Positions 40,385 through 49,952 of a stretch of 56,280 bases of DNA are shown here, in pieces. Within the stretch, counting starts at the first letter, position 1. Each line of letters starts with the position of its first letter. Source of the stretch: Paenibacillus sp. LHD-38. Its GTDB lineage: Bacteria; Bacillota; Bacilli; Paenibacillales; Paenibacillaceae. Location: the NCBI RefSeq assembly GCF_031157315.1, contig NZ_JAVIFU010000046.1, forward strand, positions 1-56,280, given 5' to 3'. The position numbers and the translations under genes were made by a program. Below the pieces are notes generated by a model. The model did no database searches. It saw only the letters and a program-made list of their open reading frames with translations, and was not told the DNA's origin.

Positions 40385-41224
40385 TTAACCTTTCACCGCT
40401 CCGGCGACAACGCCTTTAACGATGTATTTTTGCAAGAAGATAAATACGACGATCGATGGCAGCACGGCCATAACCATAGCAGTCATTGCATACTGCCAGT
40501 CGGAAGTGTATTGACCGACAAAGGTATAGGCTGCGAGCGTCAATGTTTTGGTATCAGGCGAGCCGTTAACCATAAGAAGCGGAAGCAAGAAGTCATTCCA
40601 AATCCACATGACATCGATAATGATGATTGTCGTTGTAACCGACTTCAGCAGCGGGAAGATCACGAGAAAGAACAGCTTGAAGCCGGATGCGCCGTCAATT
40701 GTCGCGCTTTCGTCAATTTCCTTCGGAATCCCCTTCACAAAGCCGTGGTAAATGAAGACGGCGAGCGGGGCGCCAAAGCCCCAGTAAAGAATGCCGAGTC
40801 CCCATGTGCTCTCGGATAGGTTTAAGTCCTTAGCCAGCTGCAAAACCGTAAGCATGATCGATTGAAACGGGATGAGCATCGGCATGATGCACACGAGATA
40901 AAGCAGTGCGCTCCAGCGCGTTTTCGTTCTAGCCAGCTTGTAAGCGGCAATCGAGGAGACGAGAATGATCCCCGCAAGCCCTACGGTTGTAATAATGAAG
41001 TTGTTGAGAAACAGCTTCGGATAGTTGATGAACGACCATACATAGGAATAGTTTTCGAATACGAGCTGCTTCGGCAGGGCAACGACGTCGGTCATGACCT
41101 CGCCAAAGCTCTTGAACGAGTTGTTGATGGCCAAGAACAACGGGTATAGAAACACGAGCGAGAGGAGCACCATAACGATTTCCAGTACAATGCGACCTGC
41201 TCTTGCTTTGCTTTGCGTTTTCAT
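40385..41224 (-). CDS. Carbohydrate ABC transporter permease, MalG type
   Basis: 279 residues with six membrane helices. The cytoplasmic EAA loop, where the ATPase docks, reads KEIDESATIDGASGFKLFFLVIFPLLKS. It pairs with the MalF-type permease encoded just upstream; the stop and start overlap (TGATG). Together with the binding lipoprotein at 45.9 kb it forms a CUT1 importer. No ATPase gene is present nearby, so a shared MsmX-like ATPase is presumably used. Neighbouring alpha-galactosidase suggests raffinose- or melibiose-type sugars. Confidence 0.93.
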   Translation of the reverse strand: MKTQSKARAGRIVLEIVMVLLSLVFLYPLFLAINNSFKSFGEVMTDVVALPKQLVFENYSYVWSFINYPKLFLNNFIITTVGLAGIILVSSIAAYKLARTKTRWSALLYLVCIMPMLIPFQSIMLTVLQLAKDLNLSESTWGLGILYWGFGAPLAVFIYHGFVKGIPKEIDESATIDGASGFKLFFLVIFPLLKSVTTTIIIIDVMWIWNDFLLPLLMVNGSPDTKTLTLAAYTFVGQYTSDWQYAMTAMVMAVLPSIVVFIFLQKYIVKGVVAGAVKG

Positions 41225-42114
41225 CAGGCTTCAACCTCCCTGCGTTTGAAGAGCGTCAATTGAATGATTGTTACGAACAATACAGCAACGAACAAAATAA
41301 GCGCTTTTGCCGTACCGTAGCCGTAAAGATTGTTTTGGAACGTATCTCTATAAATGTCATACGCGATGCTGTATGTCGTACCGCCAGGTCCGCCGCCAGT
41401 CAGCGACAGAATGACATCGAATACTTTGATGGAGTTTGTTAAAGCCATAAATACCGAAATCGTAATCGATGGCGCAAGCAGCGGCAGCGTAATGCTGAAG
41501 AAGCGTCTTACCGGGCCTGCTCCGTCTACCGTCGCGGCTTCCTTCAAATCGTCAGGCACGGACTGTAAGCCGGCAATGTAAATAACTAAATAAAAGCCGA
41601 TCGATTGCCAGATGGATACGAGCAGGATCGAGACGAAGGCGAGCCCCGGTTCGCCGAGCCAGCTAAGATCGAATATGCCCCAGCCTGTGCTCTGCGCGAG
41701 CGATTCAAAGCCCTGCATGAAAATGAATTTCCAGATAAAGCCGACAATAACCAAGCTAAGAATATAAGGGATAAAGAATGCTGCACGCAGCCACGAGGAG
41801 CTTTTCAGCTTCATGTCGAGTACGACAGCAAGCAATATGGCAAGAACATTGACAATGACGATATAAAGGACCGCATATTTGATCGTAAACCATGCGGAGT
41901 TCGCAAAGTTCGTGTCGCCCATGAAAATTTGCTTGAAGTTATCAAGGCCAACAAACTTCGGATGTTTGGAAATCCCGTTCCATTTGGTCATGGAATATCG
42001 AATGGTCATCGCGAACGGAATGTAAAACGCGACGGCGATACAAATTAATACAGGCAAGGTGAAGATGCCGAATTCAAGCTTTTCGCTCCATTTTCTACCT
42101 AATGCTTTAAACAT
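41224..42114 (-). CDS. Carbohydrate ABC transporter permease, MalF type
   Basis: 296 residues with six membrane helices. The EAA loop reads SVPDDLKEAATVDGAGPVRRFFSITLPLLAP. It is the first gene of the two-permease operon and is divergent from the YesM-type kinase gene. The start ATG has AGAGGTGCGACG ahead. It is likely induced through the adjacent YesN-like regulator when the sugar is present; this is inferred from gene order. Confidence 0.93.
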   Translation of the reverse strand: MFKALGRKWSEKLEFGIFTLPVLICIAVAFYIPFAMTIRYSMTKWNGISKHPKFVGLDNFKQIFMGDTNFANSAWFTIKYAVLYIVIVNVLAILLAVVLDMKLKSSSWLRAAFFIPYILSLVIVGFIWKFIFMQGFESLAQSTGWGIFDLSWLGEPGLAFVSILLVSIWQSIGFYLVIYIAGLQSVPDDLKEAATVDGAGPVRRFFSITLPLLAPSITISVFMALTNSIKVFDVILSLTGGGPGGTTYSIAYDIYRDTFQNNLYGYGTAKALILFVAVLFVTIIQLTLFKRREVEA

Positions 42115-42174
42115 CGTCGCACCTCTTTTCTACGGAGTTCATCTAAATTTATATTTCAAAAAAGCGGGATTAGC

Positions 42175-42301
42175 TATAATGTGTATTATAAAACAGCCAT
42201 CCGCCCGGCAAAATGGATTTAAGAAATCAGTTAGGGGTAAAAAGGTGAACGGAATGATGCGATGAAAGGATGAGAAGACCATTATAACGAAAACGTTTAA
42301 A
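42175..42301. promoter_or_regulatory. Divergent control region of permease and kinase genes
   Basis: TATAAT (42175-42180) and ATTATA (42185-42190) form a perfect inverted repeat with a four-base spacer, giving one possible -10 box on each strand. At 42288-42301 CGAAAACGTTTAAA matches a CcpA cre consensus (TGWAANCGNTNWCA) at all but two defined positions, suggesting catabolite repression. Both readings need testing. Confidence 0.35.
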
Positions 42302-42307
42302 GCAGCA

Positions 42308-44110
42308 TTGGCAATGGTCGAGCGCGTGAATAGACGACTGGTGAACAAGCTTATTTTGCTTTTCACGACCATTATTATACTCGTTGTCGCGTCGTTGACT
42401 TTTATTTCATATCAGATGTTCCAGAAGGAGTCCGTGACGAACAGCATCGCCAGCACATCCAATAACCTGCTGCTCGTCAATCAGAATATGGAGGATTATT
42501 TGAAAGGAATGGAGCAGCTCTCGCTCCCGCAAATCCGGTTCGATGAGATTACGTATGCCATCATGCACGAATCGGAGGACTATGCCTCTAAGATGTATTT
42601 GGAAAATTATTTGCGCCAGCTTTATTATTCACGGAATGACCTTCAAGCGATTTATCTTTACGTCGTAAAGGAGAAAAAATATTATTCTATTTCCCAGGAA
42701 AACTACAATATCTCGGTACGAACGGGCACGGAGCCGGGGATTTCTGAATTGTCATGGTATTCGAAGGCAATGGAAAGCCCCTTCAACCGCTCCTATCAGT
42801 CCTTTGTAGAGCCTGAGTCCGAGGTAGGCTATCCCATTCAGACAGAAGACACCTTTATGGCTTATCACAGGGTATTGCGCTCCATCGTATCCAGGCAGCC
42901 GCAAGCGGTCCTGTCTTTTTATTTCGATTCCTCGGTAAGCGATGAGATCCTAAAGGATATTCCTTTTGACGAGGGCCAGCATTTATTATTCTTAAGCCCG
43001 GACAACGAACCGTTTTATACGGATGACAAAAGCTTTTATAAAAGGGCGGAATCGATGGATTTAGCGGATAAGCTGACGGATAAGCCAAACGGCCAGTTAA
43101 CGTGGTCGGAGGCGGGTCAGAAGTATCTTGTTGTCTACGATATCGGTGAACAGGAGGGCTGGAAGCTTGTTAAGCCGATTCCATACTCGCAAATTTATGA
43201 GGCGGCAAGGACGACACGGAATCTAAGCTTTATTATCGGTTTTCTATTCCTGCTGCTGTCCACGATCGGCGTGACTTATTTCTCCAATGCGATTACGAAG
43301 CCGCTGCAGAAGCTGTCCTATCACATGAACCGTTTTAGTACAGGTGATTTTGATGCAGAAGCCGAGGTGAAGGGCAGAGACGAAATTGCTTATTTATCAC
43401 GTCATTTCAACTTAATGGTGAGACGTACGAATGATTTGATTAATGAACGCTACAAAATGAAGCTGGTTGAGAAAAATGCGATATTAAAGGCGCTGGAGGC
43501 CGAAATTAATCCCCATTTCTTATATAATGCGCTGCAAGCAATCTCGACAAAAGCTTTGAAAAACGAACGTTATGACATAGCCGATATGATCGATGCTTTG
43601 GCGCTTACGCTGCGTTACTGCATTAGCGGGAAGGATATCGTGCGGGCAAGAGAGGAACTGAAGCATATTGAGAACTACCTGTCTCTCCAGAAGGCGCGCT
43701 TCGGCAGTCGTTTGCAGGTGACCTATGATTGGCAGGATTCGATGCTGGAATTGGAAATTCCAAAGCTGTCTATTCAGACGCTTGTAGAAAATTCGATCAA
43801 GCATGCGCTGGAAAAGGTATCGAGCACCATTACGATCGATATTCGTGCCGTAATAACCGATTCACATGCCGTTATTTCGGTAAGGGATAATGGGCCGGGC
43901 TTCACGCCCGAGCGGCTGGAGCAGGTGCGGAAATCCTTTTTAAATGAGTGGAAGGACCGTGAGGATGAGAACGAGAGCATCGGTCTCGTTAACTTGAATA
44001 CGCGGCTGAAACTTCTTTACGGGGATGAAGCAGAGCTGATTATCCATACGGATAAGACAGGCACGGAGATGGAAATGTTATTACCGCTGGGGGGCGTGAG
44101 CCATGTATAG
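42308..44110 (+). CDS. YesM-type sensor histidine kinase
   Basis: 600 residues. A membrane helix at about residues 16-36, a long extracellular dCache-like sensor (residues 40-300), a second helix near 303-325, HAMP (ITKPLQKLSYHMNRFSTGDF), then His_kinase with His403 in INPHFLYNALQ and HATPase_c with DNGPGF. It signals to the AraC-type regulator encoded directly downstream, overlapping by 8 bases. The start is uncertain: TTG 42308 or ATG 42314, neither with a clear ribosome binding site. The open frame extends about 14 codons upstream without ATG, GTG or TTG, and the sequence there (TKTFKAALAM) looks like a normal N-terminus, so an unusual start codon is possible. Confidence 0.9.
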   Translation: MAMVERVNRRLVNKLILLFTTIIILVVASLTFISYQMFQKESVTNSIASTSNNLLLVNQNMEDYLKGMEQLSLPQIRFDEITYAIMHESEDYASKMYLENYLRQLYYSRNDLQAIYLYVVKEKKYYSISQENYNISVRTGTEPGISELSWYSKAMESPFNRSYQSFVEPESEVGYPIQTEDTFMAYHRVLRSIVSRQPQAVLSFYFDSSVSDEILKDIPFDEGQHLLFLSPDNEPFYTDDKSFYKRAESMDLADKLTDKPNGQLTWSEAGQKYLVVYDIGEQEGWKLVKPIPYSQIYEAARTTRNLSFIIGFLFLLLSTIGVTYFSNAITKPLQKLSYHMNRFSTGDFDAEAEVKGRDEIAYLSRHFNLMVRRTNDLINERYKMKLVEKNAILKALEAEINPHFLYNALQAISTKALKNERYDIADMIDALALTLRYCISGKDIVRAREELKHIENYLSLQKARFGSRLQVTYDWQDSMLELEIPKLSIQTLVENSIKHALEKVSSTITIDIRAVITDSHAVISVRDNGPGFTPERLEQVRKSFLNEWKDREDENESIGLVNLNTRLKLLYGDEAELIIHTDKTGTEMEMLLPLGGVSHV

Positions 44111-45734
44111 TGTACTCATAATTGATGATGAAGAGCCGCTTCGCGAGGCGATTCGTATTTTAGGCGATTGGAAGGGATTAGGCGTTTCAGAGGTGCTGGA
44201 GGCGACGGACGGGAAGGTCGGTCTTGCGATGCTGGCTGAGCAAAAAATCGATCTGGCCATGGTGGATATGAAGATGCCGGAGCTGAATGGAATGGAGCTT
44301 CTGCAAATCATAGAGCGCGATTATCCCGATTTGCTGACGATTGTCATAAGCGGCTACAACGACTTTGAGTATACGCGTCAGGCGATTCGCTCCAAGGTTG
44401 TCGATTATTTGCTAAAGCCGGTAAATCGGCAGGATTTGAATCAATCGCTGCGCAAGGCGATCGATGTGCTGGATGCGAAGCGAAAGAAAGAGAGCGATTT
44501 TATTAATCGCAACATCACGCTAAATATGTCGCTGCCGCGCCTGAAGGAGAAAGTGTATCAATCCATTATTGAGCGGAGCTTCAAGAGCCAGTCGAATGAA
44601 GCTTTCCTGCCGTTGATCGGCGCGGACGACCCAAGCAATCGTTTTACGGCCGTCGTGCTGCGGGTGCTCAATTTGGAGCAGATTAGAAAGAGCCGATTCC
44701 ATGAGGACACGGATTTGCTGCATTTTGCGGTGGCCAATGTGATGAATGAAATTGCGGGTGATCATTTCGGGGCATTCAGCTTCGCCAGTCCGAAGCAGGA
44801 GCGTGAGCTAATTGCGATTCTAACGATGAAGGGCGGGTACCCGGAGGATATCGCTTATCGCTCCATGCATCAGTTAAATAAAGTAGTTTCCACCTTAAAG
44901 GAGCTATTCGGCGTGATCGTAGCTGTCGGTATCGGACATTCTACGACAGAAGCGCTGGAGCTCGCTTCCTCGTATGAAGCGGCCAAAGCATCCATTAGCG
45001 GAATTGATCTGCTTAAGCTGAAGGGTGCAATTGTTGCGAGTGCTTCTGATAAATTAGCGCTACCTAAGGACAGTCAGTCCTTAACCAGTCGGATTCTCGT
45101 CATTCGCAGCGCGCTGGAAAGCGGCAATGTACATAATGCCAAAACGATTTTGAGCGATTATGTGAAAAAATGGCGCTCCTCGGATCGGTTTAATATCTGC
45201 GAAGCGGACCGCGCGCTGCATGAATTCGTCATTTTGCTAAACGATATGGCGATTGAGCTGGGTGTTAACCAGGAGGAACTGCCGCTAAGGGGTGACCATG
45301 CGCTGCGGGATATCGGCATTTTTACTGATTTTGCAAATATTGATCAATTCGAGCAGCTTTTAAGTGGAATTTTGGATTATTTCAGCGGTGAAATTAGGAA
45401 ATCCCAGATGACGAATCAGCCGTTTGAAGTAGGGGATATTAAAACCTATATCGACAATCATTACTTTGAGGAAATCAAAATTTCAATGTTTGCGGACAAG
45501 TATTTTTTGAGCAGGGAATATTTGATGAAGCTGTTTAAGCAGCAGTTCGGTTTTGGGATTCATGAGTATGTACAAAGGGTTCGAATGGACAAGGCGAAGG
45601 AGCTGCTGGACGATCCAAACCTGAAAATCCAAGATATTTCGGAAATGCTGGGATACAAGGATAAGAACTATTTTAGCAAGGCATTCCGCAACTATTATTC
45701 GTTGTCGCCAACCGAGTATCGGTCCTCGAAGTGA
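44103..45734 (+). CDS. YesN-type response regulator with AraC DNA-binding domain
   Basis: 543 residues. Receiver domain with IIDDEE, Asp55 in MVDMKMPE, Ser in VISGYND and Lys in YLLKPV. A long middle region follows, and the C-terminal double HTH of the AraC family reads ISMFADKYFLSREYLMKLFKQQFG and IQDISEMLGYKDKNYFSKAFRNYYSLSPTEYR. It probably activates the divergent permease genes and the binding protein and alpha-galactosidase genes that follow. Confidence 0.93.
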   Translation: MYSVLIIDDEEPLREAIRILGDWKGLGVSEVLEATDGKVGLAMLAEQKIDLAMVDMKMPELNGMELLQIIERDYPDLLTIVISGYNDFEYTRQAIRSKVVDYLLKPVNRQDLNQSLRKAIDVLDAKRKKESDFINRNITLNMSLPRLKEKVYQSIIERSFKSQSNEAFLPLIGADDPSNRFTAVVLRVLNLEQIRKSRFHEDTDLLHFAVANVMNEIAGDHFGAFSFASPKQERELIAILTMKGGYPEDIAYRSMHQLNKVVSTLKELFGVIVAVGIGHSTTEALELASSYEAAKASISGIDLLKLKGAIVASASDKLALPKDSQSLTSRILVIRSALESGNVHNAKTILSDYVKKWRSSDRFNICEADRALHEFVILLNDMAIELGVNQEELPLRGDHALRDIGIFTDFANIDQFEQLLSGILDYFSGEIRKSQMTNQPFEVGDIKTYIDNHYFEEIKISMFADKYFLSREYLMKLFKQQFGFGIHEYVQRVRMDKAKELLDDPNLKIQDISEMLGYKDKNYFSKAFRNYYSLSPTEYRSSK

Positions 45735-45736
45735 AC

Positions 45737-45778
45737 GGTTAAAAAGTGAACTGCATGCAGCATGACACTTTTTTACCC
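45737..45778 (+). terminator. Terminator of the kinase-regulator operon
   Basis: GGTTAAAAAGTG pairs with CACTTTTTTACC around a GCATGC core, directly after the regulator stop. Confidence 0.75.
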
Positions 45779-45872
45779 TTAACTATTCACTTATGTGCAT
45801 TCTTATCCTATTTCTTTTTCTTTAAAATAGGCATCGTAGACCACAATCAATGAAGGAAATGGGGGCATTACA

Positions 45873-47192
45873 ATGTTTAAAAGATTTCTGGCACTGTCCG
45901 TCAGCCTAGTGCTGATTATCGGAATACTGGCTGCTTGCGGCAGCGACAAGAACAATACGACAGGCAACAACGAGGGTACAAATACCGGTGATAATACGGA
46001 AGCCACGGATAAGCCAGTCACAATCAATATGTTTACTGCCTCTCCAGAATACACAGATGCTTTCAATGCATACATCGCAGAATACAAAAAAGTAAAACCA
46101 AACGTTACAATCAATCTAGAAATTATGCAAGCCGACTATAATACGGTTCTAAAATCGAAAATCGCTGCAGGAAGCACGCCGGACGTATTCCAAACGACTG
46201 CGGGCGGAGATATCGACACTTTTGCTGAATACAGCGCGGATTTGACTAACGAGCCGCTTGCGGCTGCAATGACCGATTCTGTCAAAATCAACATGAGCTC
46301 CAAAGACGGCAAGGTGCTTGGCTTCCCGGTCAAAGGCAATCTGATGAACATGGTTTACAACAAAAAACTGCTTGCGGAAGCAGGCATTACTGAAGTGCCG
46401 AAAACAACCTCCCAAATGGAGGATGCGATCGCGAAGCTTGAAGCAAAAGGCATCACGCCGTTTGCCAACGCTTATAAAGAGTGGTGGGTATGGAAACATA
46501 TTTTCCAAAACTTCGTGAATGCGGCTGCTGAAGATGCAGGCATCACGCCGAAAGAATTGGTTGGCAAATTTATTGCCGGCGACACAACGTTCAATGATCA
46601 TCCTGTATTGAAAGACAACTTCTTCAGCTTCATCGATACGACTGTAAAACATGGCACGAACAAACCGCTTGAGCGTGACAGCAATGCTGAAGTAAGTGAC
46701 TTCGCTTCGGGCAAAGCAGCATTCATGACAGGCAAAGGCGCATGGGATGAAGAAGCGATCAAAAAAATTACGCCAGACTTTGAGCTTGGCATCGTTGGTT
46801 ACCCTGTAAGCGAGAAAGCAGAGCAAACACTGCTCGTAACTGGTGCGGACCAAGCGCTTCGCATTAACAAAGATTCTAAAGTTGCAAAAGAAACGATTGA
46901 ATTCTTCAACTGGCTGTACACTTCCGACTACGGTAAAAACTGGTTCTCCAGCGTAGCGAAGGTTATTCCTCCAATTAAGGATGCTCCGCTTCCTGAGCTG
47001 GATATGCCGAAGCAAATGGAAGAGATTATGAAAACAGAAAAATCCGGCGATTTGTCGGTTAACTACTCTCTAGATACGTTCCACCAAAAGTTTGGTGAGT
47101 TGATGCAAGCTTACATCGGCGGCAGCAAAACGAAAGACCAAGCCATTGACGAAATTCAGAAAGCTTGGGTTCAATTCGGTTCTGCAGAGTAA
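45873..47192 (+). CDS. Sugar-binding lipoprotein of a CUT1 ABC importer
   Basis: 439 residues. The lipoprotein signal MFKRFLALSVSLVLIIGILAACGS has its lipobox at LAAC, so Cys22 is lipidated. The mature protein is a type 1 extracellular solute-binding protein (SBP_bac_1), with ITINMFTASPEY, AAGSTPDVFQTTAGGDI and GKAAFMTGKGAWDE segments. It delivers sugar to the permeases encoded at 40.4-42.1 kb. A GGGGG site lies 8 bases before ATG. A hairpin after the stop may lower expression of the next gene relative to this one. Confidence 0.93.
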   Translation: MFKRFLALSVSLVLIIGILAACGSDKNNTTGNNEGTNTGDNTEATDKPVTINMFTASPEYTDAFNAYIAEYKKVKPNVTINLEIMQADYNTVLKSKIAAGSTPDVFQTTAGGDIDTFAEYSADLTNEPLAAAMTDSVKINMSSKDGKVLGFPVKGNLMNMVYNKKLLAEAGITEVPKTTSQMEDAIAKLEAKGITPFANAYKEWWVWKHIFQNFVNAAAEDAGITPKELVGKFIAGDTTFNDHPVLKDNFFSFIDTTVKHGTNKPLERDSNAEVSDFASGKAAFMTGKGAWDEEAIKKITPDFELGIVGYPVSEKAEQTLLVTGADQALRINKDSKVAKETIEFFNWLYTSDYGKNWFSSVAKVIPPIKDAPLPELDMPKQMEEIMKTEKSGDLSVNYSLDTFHQKFGELMQAYIGGSKTKDQAIDEIQKAWVQFGSAE

Positions 47193-47212
47193 GGCTATCA
47201 ATAGGCAATTTC

Positions 47213-47252
47213 TTAACTCAGCACTTTTACAGTGCTGAGTTAAGCTGTTTTT
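47213..47252 (+). terminator. Intercistronic hairpin or terminator before the alpha-galactosidase gene
   Basis: TTAACTCAGCACT and AGTGCTGAGTTAA form a perfect 13-base stem, followed by GCTGTTTTT. With only 40 bases left before the next gene, partial read-through is plausible. Confidence 0.8.
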
Positions 47253-47290
47253 AGGGCAGAAAAAATGGCGGTTAAGGATGGGGATGCGCG

Positions 47291-49393
47291 ATGAGTAAAC
47301 TTATTGAAATCGTAGAAAACGGACTGCACCTGCAGTTTGAGATTACCGAAAGCGGCGATGTGTTTTTTCTCCATTTTGGAGCACAGCCTTTGGCTAAGGA
47401 TATTATTGAAGAGAAGCAAAAGCCGGGCTTTCGGCTGCTGGAGCTGCAATTAACAGGCGAGGACCGAGCGGAGTATCACGGGCGTACGCATCGTGCTTCT
47501 TATCCCGGACTGAGAATGATATATGATTCGCATGAGGATTCTCGCAATGAAGGGGGACGCAAGCTGGAGCTTGCATTGCGGGATGAGGTTACGGGATTAA
47601 AGGCCGTTCAGCATTTTCAGTTCTATGACGGCTTACAAACGGTTCGCAGCTGGACGGTGCTAAAGAATGAGGGAGCCTCGGATGCAGAAGTGGAATATGT
47701 GTCCTCCTTTGCGCTGACCGGAATCGACAAAGAAGGCCAGCAGGACCGCGATGAAAAAATGAGGCTCTACTTGGCGCATAACGGCTGGCAAAGCGAGCTG
47801 CAATGGCGCTCTTACAAGTTGCCGGAGCTGGGCATGTCGCATTTGATTGACCGCGGCTCCAAGCGCGTATCCTGCAGCAATACCGGCTCATGGTCAGCGG
47901 CAGAGCATATTCCGATGGCTGTTCTGCAAAATGAGGAAGCAGGAACTAGCTTGTTCTGGCAAATTGAGCATAACGGCTCCTGGCACTGGGAAATCATTGA
48001 ACAGTCTGATTTGCTGACCGTGCTCATCAGCGGTCCGACAGAGCATGACAATCACTGGTGGCTGAAGCTGGCGCCAGGCGAGGAATTTGTCTCGGTGCCG
48101 CTTGCCATTGGCTCGGTAGAAGGCGGCTTCGAAGAGTCCATCGAGCAGCTGACGACGTATCGCAGACGTATTCGGAGACCGAATGAGGATAACCAGCTGC
48201 TGCGGGTTATTTTCAATGATTATATGAACTGCCTATGGGGTGCTCCTACCACCGAGAAGCTGCTTCCGCTTATTGATGCCGCCGCCGATGTGGGCTGTGA
48301 ATATTTCTGTATCGACGCGGGCTGGTATGCGCCGGGCGAATGGTGGGACGGCGTTGGTGAGTGGCTGCCTTCTGAGGAGCGATTCCCGGAGGGCATCAAG
48401 TATGTGCTGGATTACATCCGCGGCAAAGGATTAATTCCCGGCTTATGGCTGGAGCTCGAAGTAATGGGCATCAATAGTCCGAAGCTGGCGGAGACCGATG
48501 ACAGCTGGTTTTTCATGCGTCACGGCAAGCGGGTCAAGGACCGCAGCCGTTATCAGCTCGACTATCGCAATCCGAAGGTTATTGCCCATGCGGATGAGGT
48601 CATTCGGCGGTTGGTCGAGGATTACGGCGTCGGCTACATCAAGATGGATTACAACATCAATGCCGGCATTGGAACAGAAAGTGATGCCGACAGCTATGGG
48701 GATGGACTGCTTCAACATAACCGCGCGTATTTAAGCTGGCTCGACAAAACGTTCGCCAAGTATCCGGACCTGGTTATTGAGAACTGCTCTAGCGGCGGCA
48801 TGCGCATGGACTATGCGATGCTGAGCAGGCATAGCATTCAGTCGACAAGCGACCAAGAGGATTACGTGAAATACGCGGCGATTGCTGCGAGCTCACCGGC
48901 TGTATTAACTCCAGAGCAATCGGCCATTTGGTCCTATCCGCTGCGCGAGGGCGACGATGAGGAAGTTATTTTCAACATGGTCAACGCCCTTTTGCTGAGG
49001 GTTCACCAGAGCGGTCATTTGGCGGAGCTTAGCCCGCGGCGCAGAGAGCTGGTAAAGGAAGCATTGGATTATTATAAAATCATTCGCGGCGATATTTCTG
49101 CAGCGCTGCCGTTCTGGCCGCTCGGTCTCCCGACACAGCAGGATGACTGGATCAGCTATGGCCTGCGCCATGAGGACCGGATTTATTTGGCCGTGTGGCG
49201 CATTAAGGGAAGCTCGCCTACGGTTAAGCTGCCCCTTGCAAGGTGGAAGGAACAGCAGCTGGAGATGAGGTGCGTGTATCCTGCCGAATCGCATGGCACT
49301 GAAATGGTTTGGCATGAAGCGGAAGGCATGCTGGAGGTTAGCTTGCAAGACGTGAGAACCGCGAGGTTGTTTGAGCTTCGGGCAGGTAAATAA
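47291..49393 (+). CDS. GH36 family alpha-galactosidase
   Basis: 700 residues, typical for GH36. An N-terminal beta-sandwich (about residues 1-300) is followed by a catalytic TIM barrel (FCIDAGWYAPGEWWDGVGEWLPSEERFPEGIKYVLDYI) and a C-terminal beta domain. The likely nucleophile is Asp453 in YIKMDYN and the acid/base Asp521 in STSDQED. There is no signal peptide, so it works in the cytosol on imported alpha-galactosides. This group differs from classic GH36 (KWDMN), and a related specificity is possible. It completes a sugar uptake and hydrolysis module with the ABC and two-component genes. Confidence 0.9.
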   Translation: MSKLIEIVENGLHLQFEITESGDVFFLHFGAQPLAKDIIEEKQKPGFRLLELQLTGEDRAEYHGRTHRASYPGLRMIYDSHEDSRNEGGRKLELALRDEVTGLKAVQHFQFYDGLQTVRSWTVLKNEGASDAEVEYVSSFALTGIDKEGQQDRDEKMRLYLAHNGWQSELQWRSYKLPELGMSHLIDRGSKRVSCSNTGSWSAAEHIPMAVLQNEEAGTSLFWQIEHNGSWHWEIIEQSDLLTVLISGPTEHDNHWWLKLAPGEEFVSVPLAIGSVEGGFEESIEQLTTYRRRIRRPNEDNQLLRVIFNDYMNCLWGAPTTEKLLPLIDAAADVGCEYFCIDAGWYAPGEWWDGVGEWLPSEERFPEGIKYVLDYIRGKGLIPGLWLELEVMGINSPKLAETDDSWFFMRHGKRVKDRSRYQLDYRNPKVIAHADEVIRRLVEDYGVGYIKMDYNINAGIGTESDADSYGDGLLQHNRAYLSWLDKTFAKYPDLVIENCSSGGMRMDYAMLSRHSIQSTSDQEDYVKYAAIAASSPAVLTPEQSAIWSYPLREGDDEEVIFNMVNALLLRVHQSGHLAELSPRRRELVKEALDYYKIIRGDISAALPFWPLGLPTQQDDWISYGLRHEDRIYLAVWRIKGSSPTVKLPLARWKEQQLEMRCVYPAESHGTEMVWHEAEGMLEVSLQDVRTARLFELRAGK

Positions 49394-49394
49394 G

Positions 49395-49448
49395 ATGGAG
49401 CAGTTGAGAGCGATGTGAATGGAATCGCGCTCAACTGCTCCATTTTTT
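49395..49448 (+). terminator. Terminator of the alpha-galactosidase gene
   Basis: ATGGAGCAGTTGAG.GCGAT pairs with ATCGC.CTCAACTGCTCCAT, followed by six T residues. Confidence 0.95.
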
Positions 49449-49596
49449 AGATGCGAATTATTAAGTTACCACTAATAGGTGTACATTTCTATCTCTGCAA
49501 AACAACAGCTTTTACTATGGAGGACAACGACCGCCGTTTAGGCTTGGTTTATTAACCCGTTAACGTCAGCAGGATGCTGCTATGCAGCTTTTAATT

Positions 49597-49884
49597 TAGA
49601 AGGAGAAACTTCCGTTAATTGTTCGTTTTATTCGGATTTATTGAATATAACGGGTAAACATCATGTTAATTCGTATCGATTGGCGATTTTCACTTAAGAA
49701 CGCTTACTTTAACGGGAGAAATTCCATCTAAGTGAACGCTGCAGCACTATACTAACTATGTAACGGGAGAAATTCCAGTTAAGTATAGACCGTAGCACAA
49801 TACCATTCATATAACAGGAGATATTTCTGTTAAGTGTAGACTTCAGCCTAATACCAACCATGTAGCAGGAGAAATTCCTGCTAC
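49597..49884. repeat. Tandem repeat array, 51-base period, with palindromic core
   Basis: Unit starts at 49597, 49648, 49710, 49761, 49812 and 49863: spacings 51, 62, 51, 51, 51. The core is TAACGGGAGAAATTCC.GTTAA. In unit 5 the arms are TAACAG/CTGTTA and in unit 6 TAGCAGGA/TCCTGCTA, so both arms changed together. The last unit is cut off after the palindrome. Because 51 is a multiple of three, the minus strand stays open as a 17-residue repeat, probably by chance. No gene is seen from 49449 to 49952. Confidence 0.8.
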
Positions 49885-49952
49885 ATGGGATAGTGTGCGA
49901 GATCATTTAATTTGGGAGCCGCCCAGCAAAAAATAACCTCATAAATTTATTC

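Noticed and set aside
49709..49906. Minus-strand 65-codon frame with a 17-residue repeat (NFSCYMVGIRLKSTLNR)
   Set aside because: It stays open because the DNA repeat is 51 bases long; no ribosome binding site, and the units change in ways that preserve the palindrome rather than the protein.
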